A DNA stretch of 64,000 nt from Turicibacter sanguinis (GTDB taxonomy: Bacteria > Bacillota_I > Bacilli_A > MOL361 > Turicibacteraceae): assembly GCF_013046825.1 (NCBI RefSeq), contig NZ_CP053187.1, forward strand, positions 1,167,501 through 1,231,500, given 5' to 3'. Under the pieces are notes generated by a model. It searched no databases, was not told the origin of the DNA, and was given only the letters and a program-made list of their open reading frames with translations. Positions 1 to 8,856 of the stretch are shown one piece after another. How positions within the stretch are numbered: position 1 is the first letter of the stretch; every line of letters starts with the position of its first letter. The position numbers and the translations under genes are program-made.

Positions 1-803
1 TCTACTGCTTTGATTAATCCCATATTTCCTTCTTGAATTAAATCAAGGAATAACATTCCGCGTCCGATATGACGGCGAGCAATACTTACAACTAATCGTA
101 AATTCGATTCAACCAGACGTTTTTTAGCGTATTCGGCTTCGTGAAGAACACGATCAGCTTCTTCTTCTGTTAATTCAGTAATTCCAACTAATAATTCATT
201 TCCATCATGAGCTTCACCGGCATCTTGAATAAGTAAATCGATACGATCTATTAATTCTTGAGGTAATGCTTCATTTTGACGACGGTATTTTAATATTTCT
301 TCTAAAATATCTCCGCGTTCGATTTTTTTAGCAAATTTGATTTCTTCTTGGCTTGATAATAACTCAACGCGTCCGATTTCTTTTAAATACATGTGAACTG
401 GATCGCTAAGTTTTAATTGTGAAGTAATCTCGAATGCGTCAAATGGTTCTTCATCTTCTTCTTCAATTTTAAAGTCTGCTGGAATATTTTCCTCTTCCTC
501 ATTTTCTTCAAAATCAGCTTCTTCAGTTGTTGTTTGTTCCTCTTCAGTGTTTTGCACTTTTGGTGTTTCTTTAACTTCTTTTTTGACTTTAGGAGTCTCA
601 ACCACTTTTTTGGCTTTTACGATATCAATTTGTTCAGATTCGTATAAATCTAAAAATGAACTAATCATTTCAGGATCTAATTGTACTTCCGCAAAACTAT
701 TATTAATTTCATCGTACGTTAAATAACCACGTTTTTTACCTAATTTAATTAACTTATCGTTAATTTCAAGAATTTTTTTCTCGTCAAATACCGGCATTGA
801 CAT
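1..803 (-). CDS. rpoD: Primary sigma factor RpoD/SigA (C-terminal part missing)
   Basis: Housekeeping sigma subunit that directs RNA polymerase to sigma-70 promoters. The gene runs off the left edge; 267 codons are present from the ATG at 803, which is preceded by AAAGGAG. The visible protein has an N-terminal region 1.1-like segment, a very acidic Glu/Lys-rich linker (about residues 70-125), then the region 1.2 signature [13 protein letters not shown] (about residue 131) and region 2.1/2.2 text [11 protein letters not shown] and LIQEGNMGL near the edge. Conserved regions 2.3-4.2 lie outside the window. The gene upstream on the same strand is a TetR regulator rather than dnaG, its usual partner in Firmicutes. 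Identity is certain from the sigma-70 motifs. Confidence 0.97.
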   Translation of the reverse strand, partial: MSMPVFDEKKILEINDKLIKLGKKRGYLTYDEINNSFAEVQLDPEMISSFLDLYESEQIDIVKAKKVVETPKVKKEVKETPKVQNTEEEQTTTEEADFEENEEEENIPADFKIEEEDEEPFDAFEITSQLKLSDPVHMYLKEIGRVELLSSQEEIKFAKKIERGDILEEILKYRRQNEALPQELIDRIDLLIQDAGEAHDGNELLVGITELTEEEADRVLHEAEYAKKRLVESNLRLVVSIARRHIGRGMLFLDLIQEGNMGLIKAV

Positions 804-1083
804 AAAACCACTCCTTTTACTTACCTAACTGCTAGTAGATCTAGTTGTTTTTTATGATATGGAATGACAGATAGAGTTTTTCTAAGTAGTCATCCTTAGT
901 ATCGCTCAAATGGGTGCGTATCATTTGATTCATTGTGCTTTTATTTTTGTTTTTTTAAATCCGAATGATTACATAGCTTAATTATGGATGTTTTTTAGTT
1001 TGTATAAAAAGAAATAAGTATTTTTTTGTTAAATTTCTATCTTTCAAAACTAAATAAAGTCCGTTTTTAGGTCACTGAAACAT

Positions 1084-1728
1084 TTAGAGGCGTACCTCTA
1101 AAATAGAATTGATGATTTGTGTGAATCCATTTTGTAAAAATTGTTCAACTGTTATGTTTAATTCTGAGGAGATAAATTCACCTTTGTTATGAGTAAGTGT
1201 GATTAGAGATGAAAGGTTAGCCCATAGAATATAAACAGCTTGTTGTGGATTTACATTTTTTTGAATGATTCCGTCTTCCTGTCCTTGTTTTAAGAAGTTC
1301 TCAAGAAGTTGATTCGTTTCAGTTCCGCTTGCAAAGATTTGCATTAAAGTAGGGGGAATTTCACTTAGGTTGATATCTGAGTTTTTCATTGTATTAACGG
1401 AATCGAATGAATAAGGGTATGTTTGATAATAAGTGGTCATTGCTTTACAAATCGCGTAGTACTTTGTTAAAAAATCTCCTTCAATATTCAAGACGTCAGT
1501 TAAATCCTGATTAAGTGAGGTTAATCCCTTTAAAACGATGTTGTATAAAATATCTTCTTTGTTTTCGAAATAGGTGTAAATTGTTCGACGACTATAAGAT
1601 GAAGCTTTTGATAAGTCTTCAATCGTCGTTGCATAGAATCCTTTTTCATAAAAGACTTGTTCTGCAGCATCTAATATTGTTTGACGATGAAGGGCCGCTA
1701 TGGCTTCTTTTTTATTTGGTCCGCCCAT
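1084..1728 (-). CDS. TetR/AcrR family transcriptional regulator
   Basis: Probable ligand-responsive repressor. The N-terminus shows a TetR helix-turn-helix (TILDAAEQVFYEKGFYATTI followed by SRRTIYTYFENKEDIL); the C-terminal 150 residues are helical and would form the ligand and dimer domain. I take the ATG at 1728 as the start because AAAGG lies at good spacing before it; a TTG three codons upstream abuts the ribosome binding site and is unlikely. A perfect 9-bp inverted repeat 21 bp upstream suggests autoregulation. The nearest genes (rpoD, a radical SAM gene) are on the same strand, so the regulated partner is not obvious. A hairpin (1083-1102) overlaps its stop codon but lacks a U-tract. 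Confidence 0.9.
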   Translation of the reverse strand: MGGPNKKEAIAALHRQTILDAAEQVFYEKGFYATTIEDLSKASSYSRRTIYTYFENKEDILYNIVLKGLTSLNQDLTDVLNIEGDFLTKYYAICKAMTTYYQTYPYSFDSVNTMKNSDINLSEIPPTLMQIFASGTETNQLLENFLKQGQEDGIIQKNVNPQQAVYILWANLSSLITLTHNKGEFISSELNITVEQFLQNGFTQIINSILEVRL

Positions 1729-1748
1729 TTTATACAACCTTTCTATTT

Positions 1749-1767
1749 AGTATACTATTAGTATACT
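1749..1767. promoter_or_regulatory. Palindromic operator upstream of the TetR gene
   Basis: AGTATACTATTAGTATACT is a perfect 9-bp inverted repeat around one central base. It lies just upstream of the TetR start, where an autoregulatory operator is expected. Assignment to this TetR protein is inferred from position. Confidence 0.65.
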
Positions 1768-1795
1768 TTTTTTGTTAAAAGATATCAATACCTAA

Positions 1796-1828
1796 AATAA
1801 ATTACAAAAGACAGCGTAACGCTGTCTT
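1796..1828 (-). terminator. Intrinsic terminator of the radical SAM gene
   Basis: AAGACAGC, a 5-nt loop, then GCTGTCTT followed by TTTTG on the minus strand. The stem begins at the stop codon of the radical SAM gene. Confidence 0.75.
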
Positions 1829-2516
1829 AGTCTCCGACTCCAAAGTCAGTATTATTCCAAAGAACTTCCAAGTGTTTTACATCGTCTAACCATTTATATT
1901 CATCAAGGAACCATTCTTTTAATTTTGGGTCTGGTTTGATGATAGTTGTGTTTTCACAGTAGACGTTAACCGTTGCATGATCGAATTGATTTAAGACAAT
2001 ATCGATATCTCTTTTTATCATGTCCTTTGTTTGTCCTTGCACACCAACCATGATGCATGCCGAATCAAAGTATTGCTTAAGTTCATCAACACTTTTAAAA
2101 GGTGCTCCTTTTTTTAAGACTTTTTCCCTGAAATCGTAGTCAAAAGATTCAACTCCTGTTTTGAACATCATATCAATTTCAAATCGTTGACGCATTTTAT
2201 GAAGATGCTCTCGGTAAATCCAATGTGCTTCTGCAAAAAGTTTTTTGAATTCGTGTTCATCGATTGTTTGTTTAATCATATTTAATGTTTCTTTTGGAAG
2301 GTCGAATATGTTACCTGAATTAATGACCTCAAATGTATCATATAGACCTTTAACGTTTGAGAGAACTTCCTTGTTTAGCGTGTTCATTTCTTCGACGTTT
2401 GTAGAATTATCTCCGATATAGTCACAAAATGCACATTTTCCATAGGCACAAGGTCGACTTTTTAAAAGGACTATTTCACGAGGAAATTTTTCCGTTATTA
2501 TATTGTATCTTTCCAT
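1827..2516 (-). CDS. Radical SAM superfamily protein with CX4CX2C cluster motif
   Basis: A 229-residue protein whose N-terminus has CAYGKCAFCDY (residues 23-33), giving cysteine spacing CX4CX2C instead of the classical CX3CX2C radical SAM motif. The rest (NSGNIFDLP, FAEAHWIYREHL, KTGVESFDYDFREKVLKKG) resembles the beta-strand framework of radical SAM barrels, including the glycine-containing SAM-binding strands. It is short for the superfamily, so the barrel is probably partial. The spacing recalls the archaeosine-type (COG1244/RaSEA-like) Fe-S oxidoreductases, but the substrate is unknown. ATG at 2516 with AAAGGTGAT; single gene with its own terminator. Confidence 0.75.
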   Translation of the reverse strand: MERYNIITEKFPREIVLLKSRPCAYGKCAFCDYIGDNSTNVEEMNTLNKEVLSNVKGLYDTFEVINSGNIFDLPKETLNMIKQTIDEHEFKKLFAEAHWIYREHLHKMRQRFEIDMMFKTGVESFDYDFREKVLKKGAPFKSVDELKQYFDSACIMVGVQGQTKDMIKRDIDIVLNQFDHATVNVYCENTTIIKPDPKLKEWFLDEYKWLDDVKHLEVLWNNTDFGVGD

Positions 2517-2655
2517 TTATATCACCTTTTTTAAGTATATCATAGTGCTTATACGATGACTCGTAATGTGTCTTAATTTTATAGTTATTTTTTGGTAAAC
2601 GTCGGATGTTTTTGTGGTAAAATGAATGTATTCAATTGAGCTTGGGTGGGATGAT

Positions 2656-5031
2656 ATGTTAACAAAATCAGAAGTGTTGAGAAAAACTTTTACTTATATT
2701 TGTATTATCTTTGTAATTATTTTCTTTGGTTTCATTTTTTCAGGTAATTTTATTTATGCTATATCAGGGCAGTTTGTTGAAAATTATTTGACGATTTATA
2801 CGAATTCACATGATTTATTACTTCAGGGACAGATGCCGATGTGGTCCTGGAACTTTTTCCTTGGTGGAAATTTTTTAGGAGCTCAGAATGTTTATTCGAT
2901 ATATAACCCATTCTTTTTGATTACGATGTTGTTTTCAACTAGTAATTTGTCGTTTTTATATTTTCCATTGCTATTTTTAAAGACGTGCTTAGCAGCGGGG
3001 GCTTTATATTTGTATATGAAGGAAACGAAGTGGTTTTCACTTCATACGACGACCATTGCTAGTTTGCTCTTTATTTTTAATGGCTGGTATTTAACTAATT
3101 TAAATGAGTTTATTACGATTGACTTGCTTGTTTTTGTTCCACTAGTTTTATATGGCGCCGAGAAAATGCTCGCGTCGGGTAAGAAGCGGTACTTTGTTGC
3201 TACATTTACATTGTTATTAATCTCTCATTTTACATTTTTATTATTGTTCTTACCGTTCTTATTCATTTATATCTTAATTCGAATTTATGTCATGCATCAT
3301 TCACAGAAAGATAATTTGTATAAAGATATCAAAAATTTTATTTTGTCTATCTTTATTATTATCGGAGTCAATATGGTCTTTATTTTACCGCTGGTGATGG
3401 CTTCAAATACGGTTCAAATTGAATTGCAAAATGGATTGACGTTATCATCTGTATTAGCTTTAGCGGTTCAAGGATTATTCCCACCTCTTCATGAAAATTA
3501 TAAGGGGGTGGCTAATTTTATTAATCATTCTCATTATTTATCGTTATATCAGTCTGTTCTAGTTGTTTTACTAGCCCCACAGTTTGTGAAATTGATTAGT
3601 AAGGGAGCTCGCAGGCTCACGATTTTAAGTTACATAGGGTTACTTTTGATTGTATTTTTGACGCAGTCGATGCAACTTGTTAATGTAACGTCACTGGCAA
3701 CTTTAAATATGAATGTATTATCGATACTGTTAATTTTATTTAACTCATTATTAGTGGCTTATGTATTAAATGATACGCATAAATTGGATTTAAAGTTATT
3801 AAAGAAAACGAAATATGGATATAAATTTCTATTATTACTGGTATTAGTGTTTATTTTTGTTTATGAGTATAGTTTCAATAATCAAGGATTCACGAATTTT
3901 ACAACTGAGGCTGTTTTCTCTCAATTAATCGCTATTACGCCGTACTTAATGATTTTTTTATTAATGAATTTATTGATTTCTTTGTATTGTTTTATTTTAG
4001 ATGAGATTGTAAAGGAAGAGCATCAGTTAAGAGGGAAGGTTATCTTTGTTATTTTGATGCTTGAGTGTCTATTTACGGCATATATGTATTTTGAAACGAA
4101 TAGTCAGAAATCGAATGCCGTTGTGGAGTATGTACAGGATAATGATTATATTGTGAATGAAACTTATGCGGTAGCAGACTATATTCAGACCATTGATCCG
4201 GAGTTTTATCGCATTATTAATAGTTATGAGACGCAGTATAATGAACCGATTTATCGAGGTTATAATGGCTTCTCGATTGGAAATAAGGCGCTTTTGGGAG
4301 ACGATGAGTTTTCTTGGATGTTAAATGAAAATGTAACAAATGGCTTATCTATTTCAGCTACGGATTATATGATTACGACTGCGTTATCAGCGAAGTATTA
4401 TTTTACGCCAGATTACGAAGCCTCTTTGCCAGGGTATGAGTATTATGATCGTATTGAAGGGATTACGATATACAAGAATAATTATTTTGTCCCAGTAGCC
4501 TCAAGTATGAATACCTATGTATTGGATACAGATTTTGAAAAGTTAAGTCGTGAACAAAAACAATATGTTTTCTTGAATTGTATGATTTTAAATAAGGAAC
4601 AGGTAGAACATTTGGCTTTAACATATCGTCTTGAGGCTTATGATTTGAGTACTCTTCCAAGCTATCTAGGTGAGATTCAATATTATCAAGCGGCTCAGAC
4701 CAGACAAAATAAAGGCGTTAAGAATGTAACCTATACCCAAAATGGAATTTCTCATGATTATGTGGCATTAAGTCCAACACTGCTTTCTTATTCGATTCCT
4801 TATGACGAAGGATGGAAAGCTTATGGAGATGGGGAATTATTAGAAGTACATAATGTAAATGGCGGATTTATTGGAATTGAAATTCCGAGTGCAGGTCAAT
4901 ATGAAATTACACTTGAATATAAATCGCCTGGTTTTGATATCGGATTCTCAATTTCTAGTATTACAGCACTGATTATTTTAGGGTGCTTCTATAAGTATTA
5001 CGAAGATAAAAAGAAAATTGCCTCGAAATAA
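2656..5031 (+). CDS. YfhO family multi-pass membrane protein
   Basis: Large polytopic membrane protein of 791 residues related to Bacillus YfhO, a GT-C-fold family linked to glycosylation of teichoic or lipoteichoic acids with undecaprenyl-linked sugars. The N-terminal two thirds hold about a dozen hydrophobic segments; the first loop carries the family-like text NFFLGGNFLGAQNVYSIYNP, and the last 300 residues form a soluble extracellular domain followed by one C-terminal transmembrane helix and a Lys-rich tail. I start at the ATG at 2656 (MLTKSEV), preceded by GGGTGGG; an in-frame extension upstream has no ribosome binding site. No CsbB-type glycosyltransferase partner is adjacent. Family certain, sugar and acceptor unknown. 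Confidence 0.88.
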   Translation: MLTKSEVLRKTFTYICIIFVIIFFGFIFSGNFIYAISGQFVENYLTIYTNSHDLLLQGQMPMWSWNFFLGGNFLGAQNVYSIYNPFFLITMLFSTSNLSFLYFPLLFLKTCLAAGALYLYMKETKWFSLHTTTIASLLFIFNGWYLTNLNEFITIDLLVFVPLVLYGAEKMLASGKKRYFVATFTLLLISHFTFLLLFLPFLFIYILIRIYVMHHSQKDNLYKDIKNFILSIFIIIGVNMVFILPLVMASNTVQIELQNGLTLSSVLALAVQGLFPPLHENYKGVANFINHSHYLSLYQSVLVVLLAPQFVKLISKGARRLTILSYIGLLLIVFLTQSMQLVNVTSLATLNMNVLSILLILFNSLLVAYVLNDTHKLDLKLLKKTKYGYKFLLLLVLVFIFVYEYSFNNQGFTNFTTEAVFSQLIAITPYLMIFLLMNLLISLYCFILDEIVKEEHQLRGKVIFVILMLECLFTAYMYFETNSQKSNAVVEYVQDNDYIVNETYAVADYIQTIDPEFYRIINSYETQYNEPIYRGYNGFSIGNKALLGDDEFSWMLNENVTNGLSISATDYMITTALSAKYYFTPDYEASLPGYEYYDRIEGITIYKNNYFVPVASSMNTYVLDTDFEKLSREQKQYVFLNCMILNKEQVEHLALTYRLEAYDLSTLPSYLGEIQYYQAAQTRQNKGVKNVTYTQNGISHDYVALSPTLLSYSIPYDEGWKAYGDGELLEVHNVNGGFIGIEIPSAGQYEITLEYKSPGFDIGFSISSITALIILGCFYKYYEDKKKIASK

Positions 5032-5047
5032 TTTGAGGCAATTTTTT
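5017..5047 (+). terminator. Intrinsic terminator after the YfhO-like gene
   Basis: ATTGCCTC, 10-nt loop, GAGGCAAT, then a T-run. The stem overlaps the last codons of the gene. Confidence 0.85.
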
Positions 5048-5087
5048 GTAGCAATAAGTCATATACTAAGACAAGGTAGGTGATGAG

Positions 5088-5723
5088 ATGAGAAGGTTAA
5101 GGGTGTTAAGTGCGTTTATGTTAGCATGCCTCGTTTTTATTGGTGGTATTTTAGAAGTTCATGCAGAAGATTTACTCACTACTTTGGAACAATCACATAT
5201 GATTGAAGTGAAGCAGAGTTGGTTTTCACTGAATAAATCGTATAAGGTTTATGTGGATGGGAACAAAGTAGGAAAGGTTGAGGGACTTTATTTTAATTTA
5301 TTTGGTGAACGACTTGTTTTATCTGATTTAAATGGAGACGTTTATGGCTCAGAACAACAAATTAAACGTTGGAACATTCGTTTAAATCGATTAGCACAGG
5401 TTTATAATAGTAGTAATGAGACAGTTGGATTTATTGGTGAAGAAGTAATTGAGGATTTCTTTAGATGGGGAAAAACATTTCATTTTTATGATGAAAATCG
5501 AAAAGAAATAGCTATTTCAAAACAAAAGATGTTTAGAATCTTTCCTGAATATATTATCGAAGACAAAAGTGGGAATGAATTGTATAAAATAAAGAAAAAA
5601 TTCTCACTATTTAAAACAACATATGAAATTACAATTTACGACACGAATGTAGTACCTGTTGAGCAAAGTATTTTTCTGACTTCTATATTAGATGCGATAA
5701 AAGAAGCAGAAGATGAAAAATGA
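5088..5723 (+). CDS. Secreted LURP-one-related/tubby-C-like protein
   Basis: A 211-residue protein with a clear signal peptide (MRRLR, a hydrophobic core, then EVHA before ED at about residue 26, a plausible signal peptidase I site). The mature part consists of repeated beta-strand pairs such as SYKVYVDGNKVGKVEGLYFN, FHFYDENRKEIAISKQKM and YIIEDKSGNELYKIKKKFSL, the pattern of the LURP-one-related/tubby C-terminal beta-barrel (DUF567-like). In bacteria these domains are mostly cytoplasmic and poorly characterised, so secretion is unusual. ATG at 5088 with AGGTGATG. It follows the YfhO gene but both have terminators, so it is probably its own transcript. Function unknown. Confidence 0.75.
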   Translation: MRRLRVLSAFMLACLVFIGGILEVHAEDLLTTLEQSHMIEVKQSWFSLNKSYKVYVDGNKVGKVEGLYFNLFGERLVLSDLNGDVYGSEQQIKRWNIRLNRLAQVYNSSNETVGFIGEEVIEDFFRWGKTFHFYDENRKEIAISKQKMFRIFPEYIIEDKSGNELYKIKKKFSLFKTTYEITIYDTNVVPVEQSIFLTSILDAIKEAEDEK

Positions 5724-5756
5724 GATGAGATTTTTAGGATTTCATCTCATTTTTAT
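5717..5756 (+). terminator. Intrinsic terminator
   Basis: AAAATGAGATGA, a loop, then TCATCTCATTTTT. It overlaps the stop codon of the secreted protein gene. Confidence 0.85.
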
Positions 5757-5888
5757 TGATTATTTGCCAATATTGAAAAGAGTTTTTAGGCATTAATTGT
5801 AAAAGTTAGTTTTTTTATGTTAGACCCTTAAATTTTATGGACGATTGTCATATAATAGTAAAGACTATAGTTTAGGAGATGATGGACG

Positions 5889-6650
5889 ATGTTCATTAAG
5901 ATAGATGATTTAAATGTTTATTATGAAGTTGAAGGGGAAGGGCATCCTCTTCTTTTATTGCATGGATGGGGGCAGAAGGTTGAAGCATTTCGACCGATTA
6001 TCGAACCATTAAAAAAAGAATTTAAAGTTTATACGTTAGACTTTCCTGGTTTCGGTCGAAGTGAAGAACCGAAAACTATTTGGTCAGTTTATGATTATGC
6101 TGACATGGTTGAGAAGTTTGTAAAGCAGTTAGATATTAAAAATCCAACTATTTTTGGCCATTCATTTGGTGGGCGTGTTGGAATTATTTATGCTGGGCGC
6201 CAAAATGAGTTAAATAAATTAGTGTTAATTGATAGTGCTGGAATTAAACCAAAACGTGGTATTGATTATTATGCTCGTGTTTATAGCTATAAATTAGGTA
6301 AAAAGGTTTTGAGTTTACCAGGTTTAAGTGCTTATAAAGAACAGATGATGGCGAATGCCGGTTCATCGGATTATAAAAACGCATCACCTGTGATGCGTCA
6401 GATTATGAGTAAGGTTGTGAATGAAGATTTACAGCATTTAATGCCTTCTATTAAAGTGCCAACTTTATTAGTATGGGGAGATAAAGATGATGCGACGCCT
6501 TTGAGCGATGCTAAAATTATGGAGAAAAAAATTCCTGGAGCGGGACTGGTTGTGTTTGAGGGCGCTGGTCATTATTCATATCTAGACTGTTTAGGTCAAT
6601 TTTTACGCGTGATTGACGTGTTCTTACAAGAAGAAAGAGGTGAGAAGTAA
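5889..6650 (+). CDS. Alpha/beta hydrolase
   Basis: Cytoplasmic alpha/beta-hydrolase-fold enzyme of 253 residues. Visible elements are the oxyanion strand LLLLHGWGQ, the nucleophile elbow GHSFGG (Ser about residue 95), the acid in LLVWGDKDDATP and the catalytic His in GAGHYSYLD. Substrate unknown; it could be an esterase, a C-C hydrolase or a peptidase-like enzyme. ATG at 5889 after TTAGGAGATG. Its TAA overlaps the ATG of the Mur ligase gene by one base (TAATG), indicating translational coupling and suggesting a role in cell wall or precursor metabolism. A TATAAT-like -10 (around 5860) precedes the gene. Confidence 0.88.
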   Translation: MFIKIDDLNVYYEVEGEGHPLLLLHGWGQKVEAFRPIIEPLKKEFKVYTLDFPGFGRSEEPKTIWSVYDYADMVEKFVKQLDIKNPTIFGHSFGGRVGIIYAGRQNELNKLVLIDSAGIKPKRGIDYYARVYSYKLGKKVLSLPGLSAYKEQMMANAGSSDYKNASPVMRQIMSKVVNEDLQHLMPSIKVPTLLVWGDKDDATPLSDAKIMEKKIPGAGLVVFEGAGHYSYLDCLGQFLRVIDVFLQEERGEK

Positions 6651-8281
6651 TGGCATTACCTTATATAATCATGGGGCTTTTAGCGGTACTTTCTATCATT
6701 TTATGTTTTACTTTATGGGGGCGAATGAAACACGCCTTACAAATGTTACAACAGTGTCATTATATGAATGATCGTTTTACGAATTGGATAGCAGGGCATC
6801 GATTGAATTCGTTCCCGACTGTTTTATCTGTATTTGTTATTGCCTATTGGGTAGTTATTGTTTTAAGTTTATTGATGCCTTTATCGTTTATGACGATTAC
6901 AATTCCACTTTTAATAATTACGGCTATTGGGGCATTTTTATCTAATTTAACAAGTTTTAAGTCAAAAGAATCAAAGTTACCGTTAAAAATTACGGCACGT
7001 GTTTGGCGCTTAATTGGAACGGCAGTCTTAGTAATGCTAGCAATCTCTGGTGTTGCAATGGCCTTTGTCCCACTTAACCTGTTACTTCAGTTGCCTGGAT
7101 GGGTATTAACATTCAATTTATTTGCGTATATGATTGTGTTGTTTGCAAATAAGTTAAATAAGCCATTAGAGACGCAGATTCGTTTAGGATTTATTAATGA
7201 TGCACGTCGCATTGTGAAGTCTTCGAAAGATTTAGATGTAATCGGAGTAACCGGAAGTTATGGTAAAACGAGTACGAAGCATGCATTGAATGCGATTTTA
7301 TCAGAGCAGTTTAACACATTAATGACGCCTGAAAGCTATAATACCCCGATGGGGATTACGATTACGATTCGTAACTTCTTGAAGCCAATTCATAGTAAGT
7401 TTATTGCTGAGATGGGAGCTTATAAAGTTGGTGAAATTAATGAGTTATGTGAAATTGCTTATCCTAAGTACGGTGTTTTAACATCGGTTGGACCGCAACA
7501 TTTAGAAACATTTAAAACAATTGATAATGTTAAACAAACAAAGTTTGAGTTGATTGAGTATTTGCCTGAAGACGGAATTGGATTTATTAATATTGATGAT
7601 GAAAATATTCGTGATTACTATGAAAATAAATTCCAAGGTAAGTGTAAAGTTTATACGTATGGGATTGAACGTGAAGCAGATTATCGTGCAAGTGATATTG
7701 AAGTCAGCGAAAAAGGAACAACATTCAATGTTCACTTTAAAGATGGACGTGTTGAAACATTCCAAACAAAACTTTTAGGATTGCATAATATTTATAATAC
7801 GTTAGCAAGTATTGGGTTAGGGTATGAGTTAGGAATTCCAGTTGAGAAAATGCAAATGGCAGTTCGTAAAATGAAACCTGTCACTCACCGTTTAGAACTA
7901 CGTCGTAACGGTAACTTTACAATTATCGATGATGCTTTCAACTCAAATCCAGTAGGATCTAAAATGGCACTTGAAGTATTAGGACAAATGAATGGGAAAC
8001 GAATCGTTATCACACCAGGTATGGTCGATTTAGGTACAGCTCAATATGATTTAAACAAAGCATTTGGGACATACATGAAAGATAACTGTGATTATGTCAT
8101 TCTAGTTGGAAAAAAACAAACAGAACCAATCTATGCTGGATTAATGGAAGTTGAATACCCAACAGAAACAATCTACGTAGCAGAAAACCTACAAGATGCC
8201 TTTGCCAAAATGCACGAAGTCGTGGAACCAGGTGCCTTCGTATTACTAGAAAATGACCTACCGGAACTATTTGCAGAGTAA
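6650..8281 (+). CDS. Membrane-anchored Mur ligase family protein (MurF-like)
   Basis: A 543-residue protein with about four N-terminal transmembrane segments (first 170 residues) fused to a Mur ligase. The ATP loop GVTGSYGKTSTK lies at residues 199-210, followed by NTPMG, EMGAYKVGEI, the central-domain text LTSVGPQHLETF and the C-terminal domain (HRLELR, IDDAFNSNP). MurF adds D-Ala-D-Ala to the UDP-MurNAc-tripeptide and is normally soluble at about 450 residues, so membrane anchoring is unusual. A ddl gene 1.7 kb downstream supports a role in D-Ala-D-Ala or a related peptidoglycan ligation. Translationally coupled to the hydrolase upstream. The stop codon is followed at once by a structured RNA array. 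Confidence 0.88.
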   Translation: MALPYIIMGLLAVLSIILCFTLWGRMKHALQMLQQCHYMNDRFTNWIAGHRLNSFPTVLSVFVIAYWVVIVLSLLMPLSFMTITIPLLIITAIGAFLSNLTSFKSKESKLPLKITARVWRLIGTAVLVMLAISGVAMAFVPLNLLLQLPGWVLTFNLFAYMIVLFANKLNKPLETQIRLGFINDARRIVKSSKDLDVIGVTGSYGKTSTKHALNAILSEQFNTLMTPESYNTPMGITITIRNFLKPIHSKFIAEMGAYKVGEINELCEIAYPKYGVLTSVGPQHLETFKTIDNVKQTKFELIEYLPEDGIGFINIDDENIRDYYENKFQGKCKVYTYGIEREADYRASDIEVSEKGTTFNVHFKDGRVETFQTKLLGLHNIYNTLASIGLGYELGIPVEKMQMAVRKMKPVTHRLELRRNGNFTIIDDAFNSNPVGSKMALEVLGQMNGKRIVITPGMVDLGTAQYDLNKAFGTYMKDNCDYVILVGKKQTEPIYAGLMEVEYPTETIYVAENLQDAFAKMHEVVEPGAFVLLENDLPELFAE

Positions 8282-8284
8282 TAT

Positions 8285-8394
8285 AAAAGGCTGAGAGGTG
8301 CGTTTAGAAGATCGTAAAAGTTCCACTCACTATTAACTCGCTCTTTGAGTTAATATGGGAGTGGAACTTTATAGAGCTTCTGCACCTCGAAGCT
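8285..8394 (+). ncRNA. Structured RNA module type 1, copy A (3' UTR of the Mur ligase gene)
   Basis: Starts 4 nt after the stop codon. Pairings seen: GGCT (8289-8292) with AGCT (8391-8394); GA/GA tandem mismatch (8293-8294 and 8389-8390); 7-bp helix GAGGTGC (8295-8301) with GCACCTC (8382-8388); 5'-side bulge GTTT (8302-8305); helix AGAAG (8306-8310) with CTTCT (8377-8381). Inside is a long hairpin GTTCCACTC with GAGTGGAAC, nesting TATTAACTC with GAGTTAATA. The conserved strands GTAAAAG and ACTTTATAGAG flank the hairpin. Three other unrelated copies keep the same helix lengths and bulge with different bases. No open reading frame of note. Confidence 0.8.
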
Positions 8395-8403
8395 AGATTG
8401 AAT

Positions 8404-8629
8404 AAAAGACTGAATCGAGCGGTTAATTCGACGTAGAAATGAAAAGAAAGCGTAATGGTCGGTTTATGACCATGAAGACTTTATTGAATTTCATAGACGA
8501 ATTGCTCGATGAAGCTGGATTGAATAACCCTGAGAAAAATTATTCTAATTCTCATAGAGTTCGAAAAGAATAATTAAATTCACAGGATAAGATGGTCTAA
8601 ATTTCGCAAGAGCTCAATTAGAACCATCT
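8404..8629 (+). ncRNA. Structured RNA composite repeat B1 (module 1 plus module 2)
   Basis: Module 1 (8404-8520): GACT/AGCT closing helix (one mismatch), GA/GA, 7-bp ATCGAGC (8414-8420) with GCTCGAT (8504-8510), bulge GGTT, helix AATTCG (8425-8430) with CGAATT (8498-8503), inner hairpin ATGGTC with GACCAT. Module 2 (8521-8629): CCTG with CAGG, 9-bp AATTATTCT (8538-8546) with AGAATAATT (8567-8575), and GATGGT (8591-8596) with ACCATC (8623-8628) closing a TTCGCA-containing loop. First of three near-identical tandem units. Confidence 0.8.
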
Positions 8630-8856
8630 AAAAGGCTGAATCGAGCGGTTAATTCGACGTAGAAATGAAAGGAAAGCGTAATGGTCGGTTTATGACCATG
8701 AAGACTTTATTGAATTTCATAGACGAATTGCTCGATGGAAGCTGGATTGAATAACCCTGAGAAAAATTATTCTAATTCTCATAGAGTTCGAAAAGAATAA
8801 TTAAATTCACAGGATAAGATGGTCTAAATTTCGCAAGAGCTCAATTAGAACCATCT
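8630..8856 (+). ncRNA. Structured RNA composite repeat B2
   Basis: Second tandem copy, 227 bp, almost identical to the unit before. It has GGCT instead of GACT in the closing helix, restoring pairing with AGCT, and one extra G beside the 3' GA dinucleotide. All other helices are unchanged. Confidence 0.8.

Noticed and set aside
1083-1102. Terminator of the TetR gene
   Set aside because: TTTAGAGG/CCTCTAAA forms a perfect stem, but no T-run follows on the minus strand.
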